Counted from the stretch's first letter, positions 44,510-56,038 are shown. The stretch: DNA of 64,000 nt from JACVRW01 sp963812415 (GCA_963812415.1 CAWEVH010000020.1:40249-104248), one strand, 5' to 3'. Numbers and translations: made by a program. Notes: generated by a model not told the origin, from the sequence alone.

Positions 44510-46194
44510 GGCGCGTGCTCGTCGCGATCGCCGTGCGTCGGGGTGTGTGCCGCCGCCTTCCTGCTGGCGGGCGCATCGACCCAGAAGCGCGGCACGACCT
44601 ACAGGATCGAGTTCGACAACGCCTTCGGCCTGGCGAAGGGCGGCGACTTCCGCGTCGGCGGCGTGAACGCCGGCATGACCACCGACTTCGACGTGGTCAA
44701 GCGCCCGGGCGAGGCGCCGAAGGCGGTCGTGGAGGTCGAGATCACCGAGCCCGGCTTCGCGGACTTCCGCGAGGACGCCGGCTGCGAGATCCGCCCGCAG
44801 TCGCTGATCGGCGAGTACTACGTGGACTGCCAGCCCGGTCGGGCGGCGACGCAAGCTCGCCTGCCGGCGGCACGGTGCCGGTCGAGCAGACCTCCTCGAC
44901 GATCCCCACCGACGTCGTGAACAACATCATGCGCCGTCCCTACCGCGAGCGCCTCCGGCTGATCCTGGCCGAGCTCGGCACCGGGCTGGCCGGGCGCCCG
45001 GACGACCTCCAGGAGGTGCTGCGGCGCGCGCATCCGGGCCTGCGCGAGACCTCGCGGACGCTGCGGATCCTCGGCGACCAGAACGCCGTGATCAAGGACT
45101 TCATCGCGGACTCGGACACGGTGATCACCGAGCTCGAGCGCAACAAGCGCGACGTGGTCCGCTGGGTCGAGGAGGCCGGCGACGCCGCCGAGATCACCGC
45201 CGGCAGGCGCGACGAGCTGCGCGCCGGCCTGCGCCGGCTCCCGACCTTCCTCGACGAGCTGCGGCCGACGATGGAGCGCCTGGGCGACCTGGCCGACGAG
45301 CAGACGCCGCTGCTCACGGACCTGCGGCGCGCGGCGCCCGATCTGGACTCCTTCCTCACGCGCGTGGGCCCGTTCGCCGACGCGAGCCGGCCCGCCATCG
45401 ACACGCTGGGCGAGGCCGCGGCGGTCGGCACGCGCGCCTTCACCGAGGGGCGCCAGGAGATCGCCGAGCTGCGCGAGCTCTCGAGGAGCGCCCGGCCCTT
45501 CGCGCGCCGCTGCGCCAGTTCCTCGAGACGATCGACGACCGCAGGCGCGCGATCGAGGAGGACCCGCGCGCGAAGGCGACCGCACCGCCGGCCCCCGACC
45601 CCACCGCCATCGCGGGCAGCGGCGGCTTCACGGGCATGGAGGCGCTCTGGAACTACTTCTACTGGCAGACGCTCAGCATCAACCTGCTCGACGACACGAG
45701 CCACATGCTGCGCGCCTCGCTCACGGCTGCGCCCGACTGCCTCAACTTCCGCAACACGCCGCCCAGGACGGAGGAGGACCGCAGGACCTTCGAGCGCTGC
45801 AACGCGTACCTCGGTCCCAACCAGCCGGGCATCTTCAGCCCCGACCCGCTCGACGACGGCGGGAACCCCGGCGCGGCCGCGTTGCGAGCGGCGAGCGGGC
45901 AGCCGGCGGAGCGCCTCGGCGAGCAGCGCGGCGAGGGCCGGCCCGAGGCCGGACCGCTGCCCGGCCAGCCCGACCTGTCGCGTCCCCAGGTCACGCTGCC
46001 GCCCGACCTCCAGGAGCTGCTCGACTCGCCTGACGCCCGAGCAGGAGCAGCAGCTCCCTCTCGATCCGGGCGAGCTCGAGGGCGTGACGCCGGAGGAGCT
46101 GCAGAACCGGCTCGACCAGGTGCTGCCCCAGGTCGCGCCGCAGGCGCCCTCAGACACCACCGGTCAACTCCTCGACTTCCTGCTGGCTCCATGA
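44506..46194 (+). pseudogene. MCE-family protein 2 (about four frameshifts)
   Basis: GTG 44506 overlaps the first MCE gene. The anchor and MCE domain (YRIEFDNAFGLAKGGDFRVG, LIGEYYVDCQPG) and the following helical region (DDLQEVLRRAHPGLRETSRT, GDAAEITAGRRDELRAGLRR) and C-terminal part (LWNYFYWQTLSINLLDDTSH) are all recognisable, but lie in different frames. Breaks fall near 44536 (one extra C), 44845, 45500 and 46028. The C terminus ends in a Gln/Pro-rich tail. With corrections it would be about 560 aa. Whether these are assembly errors or real decay cannot be told from the sequence. Confidence 0.8.
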
Positions 46195-47795
46195 CGCGCT
46201 CGCGCAGAAAGGCGGCACTCGCGGCGCAGCCCGGTGCTGATCGGGGCGGTCGACCGTGCTCGTGGCCCTCGTGGCCGTGTTCATCGCCTACAACGCCAAC
46301 TCCGGGCTGCCGTTCGTGCCCACCTACGAGCTCAAGGCAGAGCTGCCCCGGGCGCCAAGCTCGTGAAGGGCAACGAGGTCAGGGTCGGCGGCTTCCGGGT
46401 CGGCGTGGTGGACGACCTCAGGCCGAGGGTCGTCGAGGTGGACGGGCAAGCCGCGTAGCGATGGCCGTGGCCCGGCTGAAGCTCGACAAGAAGGTCGAGC
46501 CGCTGGCCGTCGACTCGACCCTGCGCGTGCGCCCGCGCTCGGCGCTCGGCCTGAAGTACATCGAGCTCACGCCCGGCACGAGCAGGCGAACCTGGAAGCC
46601 GGCGCCACGATCCCGCTCGAAGCGGGCCTCCGAGCCGCTCGAGTACGAGGACCTGTTCTCGACCTTCGACCGCGACACGCGGCCGGCGATCCAGGCCTCC
46701 ACCGAGGGCTTCGGCAACGCTTTCGCCGGCCGCGGCCAGTCGATCAACCGCGCGATCGCGGCCCTCAGCCCGTTCTTCCGCGCGCTCACGCCGGTGATGC
46801 AGCCACCTCTCGGCGGACCGGAGACCGAGCTCGACCAACTTCTTCGTCCAGCTCGGCGCGGCCGCCGCCCAGGTGGCGCCGGTCGCGCGCACGCAGGCCG
46901 AGCTGTTCACCGACATGGCCGACACCTTCGCGGCGATCTCCGCGGACCCGGACGCACTGCGGCAGACGATCGAGAAGACGCCCTCCACGCTGGCCGTCTC
47001 GATCGACTCGTTCCGCGTCCAGCGACCCTTCCTCACCGACTTCGCCGACCTGTCGGCCCGCCTGCGGCCCGCGGCGCAGGAGCTGCCCCGCTCGCTGCCG
47101 GCGGTGAACCGCGCGTTCCGGGTCGGCACGCCGGTGCTGCCGCGCACCGTCGAGCTGAACGAGCGCCTCGAGTCGGCACTGGGCGAGGCGGAGGACCTGT
47201 TCCAGAACCCGAACACCCTGCTGGCGCTGCGCGACCTCGGCACGGCGCTGACGGTCACCCGCCCGGCGCTCGAGTTCATCGCCCCCTACCAGACGGTCTG
47301 CAACTACTGCGATGTACTTCGTCCACCCGCTGGGCGAGGCCCAGTCGGTGGTGCAGGACGGGCCGACGGGCGGCGGCACTGTGCTGAACCAGAACCTCAA
47401 GGAGGTCAACTCGAGCCAGCCGAACAACTACGCCTCCAACGAGGGCTCGCGGATCTGGGACATCCTCGAGGACCAGGACCCGCAGGGCGCCACCGACGCG
47501 CTCGGGCGCCCGCTGTTCCGCTTCTACTCGCCTCCGTATCAGCCCGCGATCGACGCGCAGGGCAACGCCGACTGCCAGAACGGCCAGAACGGCTACCCGA
47601 ACGGCCCGCTCGGCCCGGTGCGCTACAGGCGCGGCGACATCCAGGACCGCTCCAACGCTCAGGGCATCCCGTTCCCGGGCGAGTTCGGCACGGGCGCCAA
47701 CGGCGCCATCACGGAGAACAACCTGCCCGGGCTCTCGGGCGGCACCTACAAGCTCGCGCGAGCTCGGCATCGACAACCTGGCGGACGTGCCATGA
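46191..47795 (+). pseudogene. MCE-family protein 3 (about eight frameshifts)
   Basis: ATG 46191 overlaps the previous stop. Recognisable parts in order: a basic leader and membrane anchor (VALVAVFIAYNANSGLPFVP), MCE-domain pieces (LVKGNEVRVGGFRVGVV, LRVRPRSALGLKYIELTPGT), the helical region (LEYEDLFSTFDRDTRPAIQA, LFTDMADTFAAISADPDALR) and a distal beta-rich part (VLNQNLKEVNSSQPNNYASN) ending LGIDNLADVP. Breaks lie near 46232, 46250, 46345, 46450, 46580, 46618, 46830, 47310 and 47755. Each lost frame resumes sensible homology within a few codons, as expected for scattered single-base errors. Confidence 0.78.
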
Positions 47796-49314
47796 GCGCC
47801 TTCCAGCAGCTTCGGGCGGGCCTGCTCGCGACTCGTCGTGATCGCCGCTGGGCGCGTACTTCGGCTTCACGAAGTCGAACCCGTTCGCGAACCCGTACGA
47901 GTTCCACGCCGTCTTCAACGACGTGAACAACCTCAAGCCGAAGTCGCCGGTGCGGATCGCGGGCGTGGAGATCGGCAAGGTGAAGAAGATCGAGCAGGTG
48001 GAGGAGGGCCGGCGCGGGGCCGCGCGCGTGACGATCGAGATGGAGGACGAGGGCCTTCCGATCAAGCGCGACGCCGAGCTCAAGATCCGCCCGCGCATCT
48101 TCCTCGAGGGCAACTTCTTCGTGGACCTCGAGCCGGGCACGCCCTCGGGCGAGGAGCTCGAGGACGGCGGCACGATCCCCGTCGACGCAGACGGCGGCGC
48201 CGGTGCAGCTCGGGGACGTGCTCACGGCGCTCCAGCGCGACACGCGCTCGGACCTCCAGACGTTCCTGCGCGAGTACTCGGCCGGGCTTGCGGACGGGGG
48301 CGCCGAGGGCTTCAACGAGTCGATCCCATACTGGGAGCCGGCCTACCGCAACTCCGCCCTCGCGAACGACGCGACGCTCGGGATCGACCCCGACCGCGAC
48401 CTGCAGCGCGTGCTCGACGGGCAGCAGCGCACGTTCGCGGCGCTCGCCGAGGACGAGGGAGCGCTCAAGGACCTCGTGACGAACTTCGACGTCACCGCGG
48501 GCGCGCTCGCGCGCGAGGACGTGGCGCTGGCCGCCTCGATCCCGGCGCTGCGCGACACGCTGCGGGCCGCCGGCCCTGCGCTGGCCTCGCTCAACACCGC
48601 GCTGCCGTCCCTGCGGGCGTTCGCCGACGACGCGCTTCCGGGCGTGCGCCCTCGGACGAGACGCTCGACGCCGCGCTGCCCTTCATCCGCCAGGCCGCGC
48701 CTCTTGATGTCCGAGCGCGAGCTGCGCGGGACCGCGCGCGTCCTGCGCCGGACGATCCCCGACGTGGTGGCCTTCAACCGCGTCTCGATCCCGTTCCTCG
48801 AGCAGACCCGATCGCTGTCGGCGTGCACCAACGACGTGCTGGTGCCGTTCCAGGAGCTCGAGATCCCGAACCCGGACGAGCCTGAGAACGACGGGCAGAA
48901 GGTCCGCGCGCAGCTCCAGCGCGGGTTCCCCGGTCTCGCCGGCGAGAGCCGCCTCTCCGACGGCAACAACCAGTTCTTCCACGCCGGCGCGGGCCCGCCC
49001 GGCAACCGCGTGCGACCCGGGTCGCCGCCCGACGGCGGCAGCATGCCGCCCGAGCACCGCCCGGACGTGCCCTGCGAGAACCAGGAGCTGCCCGAACCTG
49101 CACGCCCCCGGCGGGCCGATCGCGAAGTTCCCCGTGCTGGAGCGGAGCGCCGGCACGACCACGAACGAGGCTGCGCCGCCCGTGAGCGAGGGCCAGTTCC
49201 TCGACGCGGTGCGCACGTTTGCGAAGGAGGGCTGGCCCGCCATCGAGAAGGCCCGCGAGGAGTACCGCGAGCGCGAGGCGAAGGCGAGCGGTCGCCGGGA
49301 GGGCGCAGCGATGA
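47792..49314 (+). pseudogene. MCE-family protein 4 (about six frameshifts)
   Basis: ATG 47792 overlaps the previous stop. After a lost anchor region near 47835-47860 the MCE domain reads clearly (FHAVFNDVNNLKPKSPVRIA, LKIRPRIFLEGNFFVDLEPG), then LGDVLTALQRDTRSDLQTFL and a helical and C-terminal section (RVLRRTIPDVVAFNRVSIPF, LQRGFPGLAGESRLSDGNNQ). Further breaks lie near 48193, 48655, 48703, 49095 and 49300. The stop is taken as the TGA overlapping ATG 49311. Length about 505 aa if repaired. Confidence 0.78.
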
Positions 49315-50675
49315 GGCACCGCAATCCGCAAGAACCTGGCGGACGTCCTGGCGATCATCGGCGTGGTCGGTGCTCGGCTCTCGCGATCGGCGGCCTACAT
49401 CCTCTCGAACCAGCGTCTGCGCTTTCCCCTGCATCGAGGAGAAGCCACTCACGCTCGTGGCCGAGCTCCCGGACGCCCAGGCGGTCACCCCCGGGCAGGG
49501 CCAGACCGTGGTCGTGGCGGGCGTGCGGATCGGCGACATCGGCTCGGTCGAGCTGGAGGACGGGCGAGCCGTCGTGGAGATGCAAATCGACCGCGAGCAC
49601 GAGGGCCTGGTTCGCGGAGGGCGCGAGCGCCCTGCTGCGCTCCAAGACGGGCACCAAGGACATGTTCGTTGAGGTCGACCCGGGCGAGGGCCGGGCGCTC
49701 GAGGACGGCGACCGCATCCAGCTCGCGAACACGCTCCCGGACGTCGACCCGGACGAGTTCCTGTCGGCGCTCGACGCCGACACGCGCGAGTACCTGCAGC
49801 TGCTGATCACCGGCGCGGGCAAGGGTCTCGAAGGTCGCGGCACGGACCTGCGCGAGACGCTGCGCCGGCTCGGGCCCACCCATCGCGACCTCGCGCGTGT
49901 AACTGAGGCGGTGGCCGAGCGGCGCTCGAACCTCCGCCGCCTGGTCAACCGCTACGGCCTGCTCACCACCGAGCTCGGGAAGAGCGATCGCGACATCGCG
50001 CGCCTGGTGCGCGCCTCCGAGGCCGCGCTCGGCGCCTTTGCGGACGAGGACGAGAACCTGTCGGGCACCGTAGCCCGCCTCCCCGGCACGCTGCGCCAGA
50101 CCGAGGAGACGCTCGGCAAGGTCGAGCTGCTCGCCGATCGCATGGGGCCGACCTTCGAGTCGCTACGCCCCGCGTTCTCGAAGCTCGACGAGGCGAACGA
50201 CTCGATCCGCCCCTTCGCCCTCGAAGCCGCGCCGGTGCTCGAGAAGCAGGTGCGCCCGTTCGCGCGAGTGGCGCAGCCCTTCCAGCGCGACCTGGGCGCC
50301 GCCTCCAAGGAGCTCGCCGCGGCGGGGCCGGACATGACCAAGGCGTTCCGCGGCCTCAACCGCCTGTTCAACATCGGCGCCTACAACCCCGGCGGCAGCG
50401 AGGGCATCGGCGAGGCCTGCGAGCTCGAGGGGAGCTGCGCGCGTGAGGAGCGGGCTCGCAACGAGGGCTTCCTCTACTGGCTCGCCTGGGTGGGGAACAA
50501 CACCACCTCGCTGTTCTCGACGGCCGACGCGCTCGGCCCGATCCGGCGCGCCTACCTGCTCGGCCTCAACTGCAACATCGTGTCCTCGGGCGCCGACCTG
50601 GCCGGCGTCCCGGCGGCCGAGGTGCAGCCGCTCGTCGACCTGCTGGGCGGTACGGGGGTGTGCGCGAAGCCATGA
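49311..50675 (+). pseudogene. MCE-family protein 5 (several frameshifts at the 5' end)
   Basis: The 5' 320 bp is scrambled (breaks between 49325 and 49430 and near 49615), but the pieces give an anchor (NLADVLAIIGVVG, AAYILSNQRLRFP) and MCE domain (AQAVTPGQGQTVVVAGVRIG). From about 49640 onward the frame is clean for 340 codons: TGTKDMFVEVDPGEGRALED, the coiled region (RSNLRRLVNRYGLLTTELGK) and a C-terminal block with paired cysteines (CELEGSCAREE). It overlaps the last MCE gene by ATGA. Confidence 0.8.
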
Positions 50676-52172
50676 TCAAGCGCCGGCCCAGCATCGGACG
50701 GATCGTCGCCATGGCCGCGTTCACGCTGTCGGTCTTCGGCCTGCTGATCTTCCTCTGGATCGCCTTCGGCGGCTCGATCCCGCTCGGTCCGGAGGGCTAC
50801 CGCTTCACCGTCCACATGCGTGAGGCGGCCACGCTCGCGGTCGAGGCCGACGTTCGCATGGCGGGGGTGAACGTCGGCAAGGTCAAGGGCAAGGAGCTCG
50901 ACGTGGGCGGCGCGCGCACGATCGTCGAGGTCGAGGTCGACGAGCCCTACGCGCCGATCGCGAAGGACACGCGCGCGATCCTGCGTCAGAAGACGCTGCT
51001 CGGGGAGACCTACCTGGAGCTCTCGCCCGGTAACCGGAAGCGCGGTGTGCTCGCCGACGGCGAGCGGTTGCCGAACGCCCGCGTGGAGTCGACGGTCGAG
51101 CTCGACGAGATCTTCAGCGCCTTCGACCCGCAGACCCGAGCGGCCTTCCAGGACTGGGTCAAGGAGCTCTCCGGGGTGATCGAGGGGCGGGCGGCCCAGG
51201 ACGTCAGCGACTCGCTCGGCAACTTCGAGGGCTTCGCGGTCGACGGCGCGCAGCTCCTCACGGTGCTGGACGAGCAGGATCAGGCCGTGCAGCGCCTGGT
51301 GCGCAACACCGGGCGAGGTCTTCGGCGCCATCAACGAACGCCGGGGCGCCCTGCGCGAGTTGATCGTGAACTCGAAGCGGACCTTCGAGGCGACGGCAGC
51401 CCGCGACGAGGCGCTCGCGGAGACGTTCGCGATCCTCCCGACCTTCCTCGACGAGTCGAAGGCGACAGCCGCGCGCCTGGAGGACTTCTCGCGCCGGACA
51501 CGTCCGCTCGTGAACGATCTCAAGGGCCCCGCGGACGACCTCGGCCCGACCGTCCGCGACCTCGGCGACCTCGCGCCGGACCTCGAGCGCCTGTTCCGCG
51601 ACCTCGACCCGCTCGTGCGCGCGAGCCGCACCGGCGTCCCCGCCCTCGAGCGCACGCTCCGTGAGGCGGAGCCGCTCACCGAGGCTCTCCATACGTTCCT
51701 CCCCGAGCTCAACCCGATCCTCGCGTACTTCAACTACCACCAGTCGACGATCGCCGGCTTCATCTCGAACGCCTCCTCGGACCTCGCCGCCGACTACGGC
51801 ACCGGCCAGCGCGGCCAGACCCAGATCGCGATCATCAACGGGCGCACGCTGCAGGGCTACAAGCACGGCGAGGCCCCGCCCGACTGGGTGCGCGGCAACG
51901 CCTACATGGCGCCGAACGCGCTCAACCGGTCGGTCCTGCTGGGCGGAATCGAGAGCTTCGCCTGTCCGGGCGGGGAGCGCCGCGACCCGCTCGACGCCAC
52001 CGAGCCCGGTCAGGGCGACGACGCCAAGCGGGTCCCCTGCCTGGTGCAGCAGCCCTCGCTCTACGACGGCAATCGCTTCCCCATCCCGCAGCGGGGCGAG
52101 GCGCCGCTTCGCACCCCGCCGCGCGGGGCCGAGGGACCGAGCCGAGCCGAGGATCCGGACCCGGCCGACTGA
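50672..52172 (+). CDS. MCE-family protein 6 (one frameshift)
   Basis: ATG 50672 overlaps the previous stop. N-terminal anchor (MAAFTLSVFGLLIFLWIAFG), MCE domain (TVHMREAATLAVEADVRMAG, TLLGETYLELSPGNRKRG) and helical region are clean up to about 51318, where a single indel moves the frame. It continues as INERRGALRELIVNSKRTFE, then a Tyr/Asn-rich C-terminal part (NPILAYFNYHQSTIAGFISN) and a short Pro-rich end. About 500 aa when repaired. It ends 8 nt from the convergent MFS gene. Confidence 0.87.
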
Positions 52173-52179
52173 GCTCGGC

Positions 52180-53631
52180 CTAGTGGCGCGCAAGCGCCGG
52201 CTCGGGCTCGGCCGCGTCGCCGAGTGGGGTCCGCCTGTCGAGCCCACCGTCCGGCAGCAGGCGCGTGAGCGCGGCCACGGCGAGGCCGACCAGCGCGAAC
52301 ACGATCGAGGTGAGCGCGAAGGCGTGCCCGATGCCCTCGGCATCGGCCGCGAAGAAGACGACGCCCGCGACAGCCACGCCGAGCGCGTTGCCGAGCGCCT
52401 GCGTGGTCGAGACGACCCCCGAGGCCGAGCCCGCGCGCTGGTCGTCGAAGGTCTCGAGCAGGATCGCGTTGAGTGAGGTGAGGCACACGCCCATTCCCGC
52501 TCCGATCAGGACCAGGCCCGGAACCAGGGCGAGGATCGACCCGCCGACGCCCACCTCCGACACCGCGATCGCCATCGCCCCGTGGCCGGCCGCGAGCGCG
52601 AGCCCGCCGCACAGCGGCGCAGCCCGACCGAAGCGCTCCACCGCCTGCTCGGTCGCGCCGGCGGCGACCACGTAGACCACCGCGGCGATCGTGAACACGA
52701 GGCCGGCCTCCAGCGCGTCGAGGCCTCGGCCAGCCTGGAGGTAGAGGGCGAAGTACGCGAAGAACGCCGCCTGTCCACACCAGAATGCCGTTTGCGCCGA
52801 GAGCCCGGCCGAGAAGCGCCGGCTGCGGAACATCGCCAGGTCCACGAGCACGCCCTCCCCGCCGCGGCCACGCTCGCGCTGACGCCGGAGGAACGCCGCC
52901 AACAGCACCGCCGCGGCGCCGAAGGAGACCCACGTCCAGGCGGGCCAGCCCTGTTCGCGGCCCTCGATCAGCGGCACGACGACGCCCGTGAGCGCGAGCG
53001 TCAGCAGCACCACTCCGGCCAGGTCGAGCGGGCCGGCGGCCGGAGCGCGCGACTCGGGCACGAGCCTGGGCGCGGCCACCAGCGCGGCCAGCCCGATCGG
53101 CACGTTGATGAGGAAGCAGCTGCGCCAGCCGAGCCCCGCCACGTCGAGCTCGATCAGGACTCCGCCCACGAGCTGCGCCGCGGCGGCCGCCAGGCCCATC
53201 GCCATGCTGTAGATCGCGAGCGCCTTCACGCGCGCGGCTCCGTCGAACGCGACACCGATGATCGCGAGCACCTGGGGCATGAGCATCGCTCCCGCGATCC
53301 CCTGCGCGATGCGCCCGGCGATCAGCGTCTCGGCGCTGGGCGCCGCGGCGCACGCGAGCGAGGCGAGCGTGAAGAGCGCGACCCCGACCCAGTACATGCG
53401 ACGGCGCCCGAGCCGATCGCCGAGCTTGCCGCAGGTCACCAGGAGGATCGCCTCCAGGATCGCGTAGCTCGCCACGATCCACTCGAGCTCGGCGGGGCCG
53501 GCCTGGAGATCTGCCGCGATCGACGGCAGCGCGACGTTCACGATGAAGAAGTCGAGGACGACCATCAGCGCACCCGCGATGATCACCGGCAGGGCCGCCC
53601 ATGGAGGTGCGGCGGATGCATTCGGTTTCAT
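52180..53631 (-). CDS. MFS transporter, DHA2 (EmrB/QacA-like)
   Basis: The 483-aa protein has about 14 membrane spans, the number of the DHA2 drug:H+ antiporter family. It carries the DHA2 N-terminal LDFFIVNVALPSIAADLQ, motif A GKLGDRLGRRRMYWVG after span 2 and the motif C-like segment GGVLIELDVAGLGWRSCFLI. It probably exports a toxic compound or lipid-like molecule; the substrate is unknown. ATG 53631 is preceded by a near-palindrome. The MCE cluster converges on it without a visible terminator. Confidence 0.92.
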   Translation of the reverse strand: MKPNASAAPPWAALPVIIAGALMVVLDFFIVNVALPSIAADLQAGPAELEWIVASYAILEAILLVTCGKLGDRLGRRRMYWVGVALFTLASLACAAAPSAETLIAGRIAQGIAGAMLMPQVLAIIGVAFDGAARVKALAIYSMAMGLAAAAAQLVGGVLIELDVAGLGWRSCFLINVPIGLAALVAAPRLVPESRAPAAGPLDLAGVVLLTLALTGVVVPLIEGREQGWPAWTWVSFGAAAVLLAAFLRRQRERGRGGEGVLVDLAMFRSRRFSAGLSAQTAFWCGQAAFFAYFALYLQAGRGLDALEAGLVFTIAAVVYVVAAGATEQAVERFGRAAPLCGGLALAAGHGAMAIAVSEVGVGGSILALVPGLVLIGAGMGVCLTSLNAILLETFDDQRAGSASGVVSTTQALGNALGVAVAGVVFFAADAEGIGHAFALTSIVFALVGLAVAALTRLLPDGGLDRRTPLGDAAEPEPALARH

Positions 53632-54129
53632 GGCCGGGACGATTCCCCAGCCATTGCGTCGCGTCGATTACCTCGCGAGTAAGGCTCGCCGGCGCCGGCC
53701 GCGTGATTCAGTCTCTACTTCACGGTGAGACTTCCCGTGTGGCACCCGCGGCAGCTCTCGTCGAGCGGCGAGGCCGAGGGCGGTGCGGTCCACCAGACCG
53801 GTATCGACCTCACCGTTCGGACCACGCACCGCTGTCCCGCTGGGTGCGGAGCGCGGCCGCCAAATGACGGTAAATGGGCAGTATCGGACATTTCTTCCCG
53901 CGTTAACGCGATTCCGCGCCATACTGGAGCCGTGATCCTGTGCACGGACGCGACCCGCTGCCCGCTTGGCGAGGGCGGGGTTAGATTGGACTCGCGCGGC
54001 GCCCTCCTACCTCCGGCGCAACGCCCACCCCGTGCCGGTGTACTCACTCCCTCTCAGCCTGGACGAACGTTCGATGCTCCCGTCGCGATCGGCTCAAGCC
54101 GTTGCGTAAATCTGCCGAGATAGAGAAGC
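53632..54129. other. 498-bp intergenic region upstream of MFS and phosphatase genes
   Basis: No convincing gene. It holds a near-palindrome at 53668-53682, the perfect palindromes CGCGTTAACGCG (53899-53910) and CGAACGTTCG (54064-54073), and GTTAGATTGG near 53980 that could be a -10 region. Short open frames on both strands lack homology and promoter signatures. Confidence 0.5.
53668..53682. promoter_or_regulatory. Near-palindrome upstream of MFS gene
   Basis: TTAC-C-TCGCGA-GTAA is a 14-bp perfect inverted repeat apart from one unpaired C. It sits 37 bp upstream of the MFS start, where a TetR/MarR-type repressor of an exporter would bind. No regulator gene is adjacent. Confidence 0.4.
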
Positions 54130-56017
54130 GTGGCCCCCTTCCACCCCCTGCGTGACGAGACGCGGGTCTTCGCGGCTCGCGTACTGGCTGCGGTAGCGGT
54201 CTTCTGCGTGATCGCGCTCGCGCTGCTGTCGGGGAGCAGCGCCGGCCCGCTCGCGAGCGCGGAGGCCCAGGATCCGAAGGGCAACGCGTACGGGCAGACA
54301 GAGGGGGCGACCCCGCGCGGCAACGGCGTGCTCGGGGGCGGTGGGGCGAAGCAGGATCCGCCGGACCCGGTCGCGCCCGAGGTCCAGCAGCCGACGACCG
54401 AGTCGGCGCCGGTGCCCGCGCCGACCGGCTCGATCGATCCCGCCAACGGCGGCGGCAAGGGCGGGAACTCAGGCGCGGCCGCACCTGCGCCCACCGGCGC
54501 CACCAAGGGGAACGGCAACGGGAACGGGAACGGCAACGGCGCCGCCACTCCGGTGGCCGAGACGCCCGTGACGGAGCCCGTGACGGAGCCCGCTCCGGCC
54601 ACGGAGCCGGCTGCGCCCGCCGCGGCAAACCTGGACGAGCCAGACTTCCAGCGCCAACCAGCCCTCTGAACGGCAGGCGCCGCGTCAGCCCAACAACGTC
54701 CAGACCCCCCCGCGCGGGACGGAGACGAGCGGCGGCAGCGAGGACCTCTCGCTCTCGGCCACTCCCGACGAGCCCGCCCCGGCGGCCGGCGCCGGCGGCT
54801 TCGAGCAGGTCGGCCGCGCCCGGGGCGGCGGCGAGGGGACCGCGGAGCAGACGACGCGTCGCGGCGTCACGACCGAGCGCGTGGCCGACGAGCCGCGCCG
54901 GCCCCTCATCGAAACGATCCTGCGCCCGGTCGAGGTGGTGCCGGACGGGCTCAAGGTCGCGCTCGCCGCGCTGGCCGCGCTCTCCATCCTGCTCGGCTTC
55001 GGCTATCTGCTGACCGCGATTCGCAACCGCTCGCTGGCGCGCCAGCGGCGCGAGCTGCTCACCGAGGTCGGGCTGCTGCAGAGCGCCCTGCTGCCGCCCG
55101 TTCCGGAGCGGGTCGGCTCGCTGCGTACGTCGGTGGCCTATCGCCCGGCGGACGGTCCTGGCGCCGGCGGAGACTTCTACGACGTGCTGCCGCTGACCGG
55201 CGGCCGCGTCGGCTTCATCCTCGGCGACGTGTCCGGCCACGGGCGCGGCGCCCTGGCCCGCACCGCGTTCATGCGCTACACGCTGCGCGCGTATCTGGAG
55301 GCCGGCCTCGAGCCTCGCGTCGCACTTCAGGTTGCGGGCCGCGTGATCGACGAGAACCTCGGTGGGGACTTCGCAACCGTGCTGCTGGCCGTGCACGACC
55401 CGGACACGGGCTCGCTCACCTACGCGACGGCCGGGCACCCCTCGCCGATCGTGGTCGGCCCTCAGCCGCACGATCCCGTCACGGCCGGCTCCTCGCCGCC
55501 GATCGGGGTCGGCGTGCGCACCGGTCTGCGGCAGACCACGGTGCCGCTGGTGCCCGGCTCGACCGCCTGCATGTTCACGGACGGGCTGATGGAGGCCCGC
55601 GTCGACGGCGGGATCCTCGGACGCGACCGGCTCGAGAGCCTGCTCGACGAGCTCGGGCGCGACGCCACCGCGCGCGGCCTGATCGACAGCGTCCACAGCG
55701 AGGCGCGCGTGCTCTCCGACGACATCGCCGCCGTGGTCATCCAGCCGGCCAACGGCGTGACCGCCGGCCTCTTCCGCACCGAGCAGCTCGAGCTCAGCGA
55801 CGAGGAGCTCGAGGGCCCGACCGCGCGTCGCTTCCTCGAGGCCTGCGGCGTGCCCGAGACGGACGCCGACGCGGCCGTCTACGACGCCCGCACGCTCGCC
55901 GAGCGCTTCGGCGGCGTGATCCTGCACGTGGTCTTCGGCAACCGCCTGCGCGTGGAGGTCCTCCCGCGCAACGTGGAGTCGATCGAGGCCGCGTCGCGCC
56001 GGGCCGCCGCTCGCTGA
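54130..56017 (+). CDS. SpoIIE-type PP2C phosphatase with large secreted linker (one frameshift)
   Basis: The N-terminal part has a membrane anchor (VLAAVAVFCVIALALLSG), then about 220 residues of Pro/Gly/Asn-rich sequence including five GN dipeptides. An indel near 54650 changes the frame; the linker continues, then a second membrane helix (VALAALAALSILLGFGYLL) and a cytosolic PP2C domain (GDFYDVLPL, ILGDVSGHGRGALA, AGHPSPIVVG, FTDGLMEARVDGG) with metal Asp residues of a Ser/Thr phosphatase. Such proteins dephosphorylate anti-anti-sigma factors; no partner kinase is adjacent. GTG 54130 has no good ribosome site. Repaired length about 629 aa. Confidence 0.85.
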
Positions 56018-56038
56018 GAGCCCCGCGCCCGGCCCCGC

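Noticed and set aside
44506..49630. Programmed ribosomal frameshifting in the MCE genes
   Set aside because: Breaks are too many, lack common slippery heptamers or a shared site, and occur in unrelated genes elsewhere in the window.
53725..54123. 132-aa plus-strand ORF upstream of the phosphatase gene
   Set aside because: No homology, Pro/Arg-rich shadow composition and no start signal; left as intergenic.
54044..55927. Long minus-strand open frame opposite the SpoIIE gene
   Set aside because: No domain resemblance, and the plus strand encodes conserved PP2C motifs.
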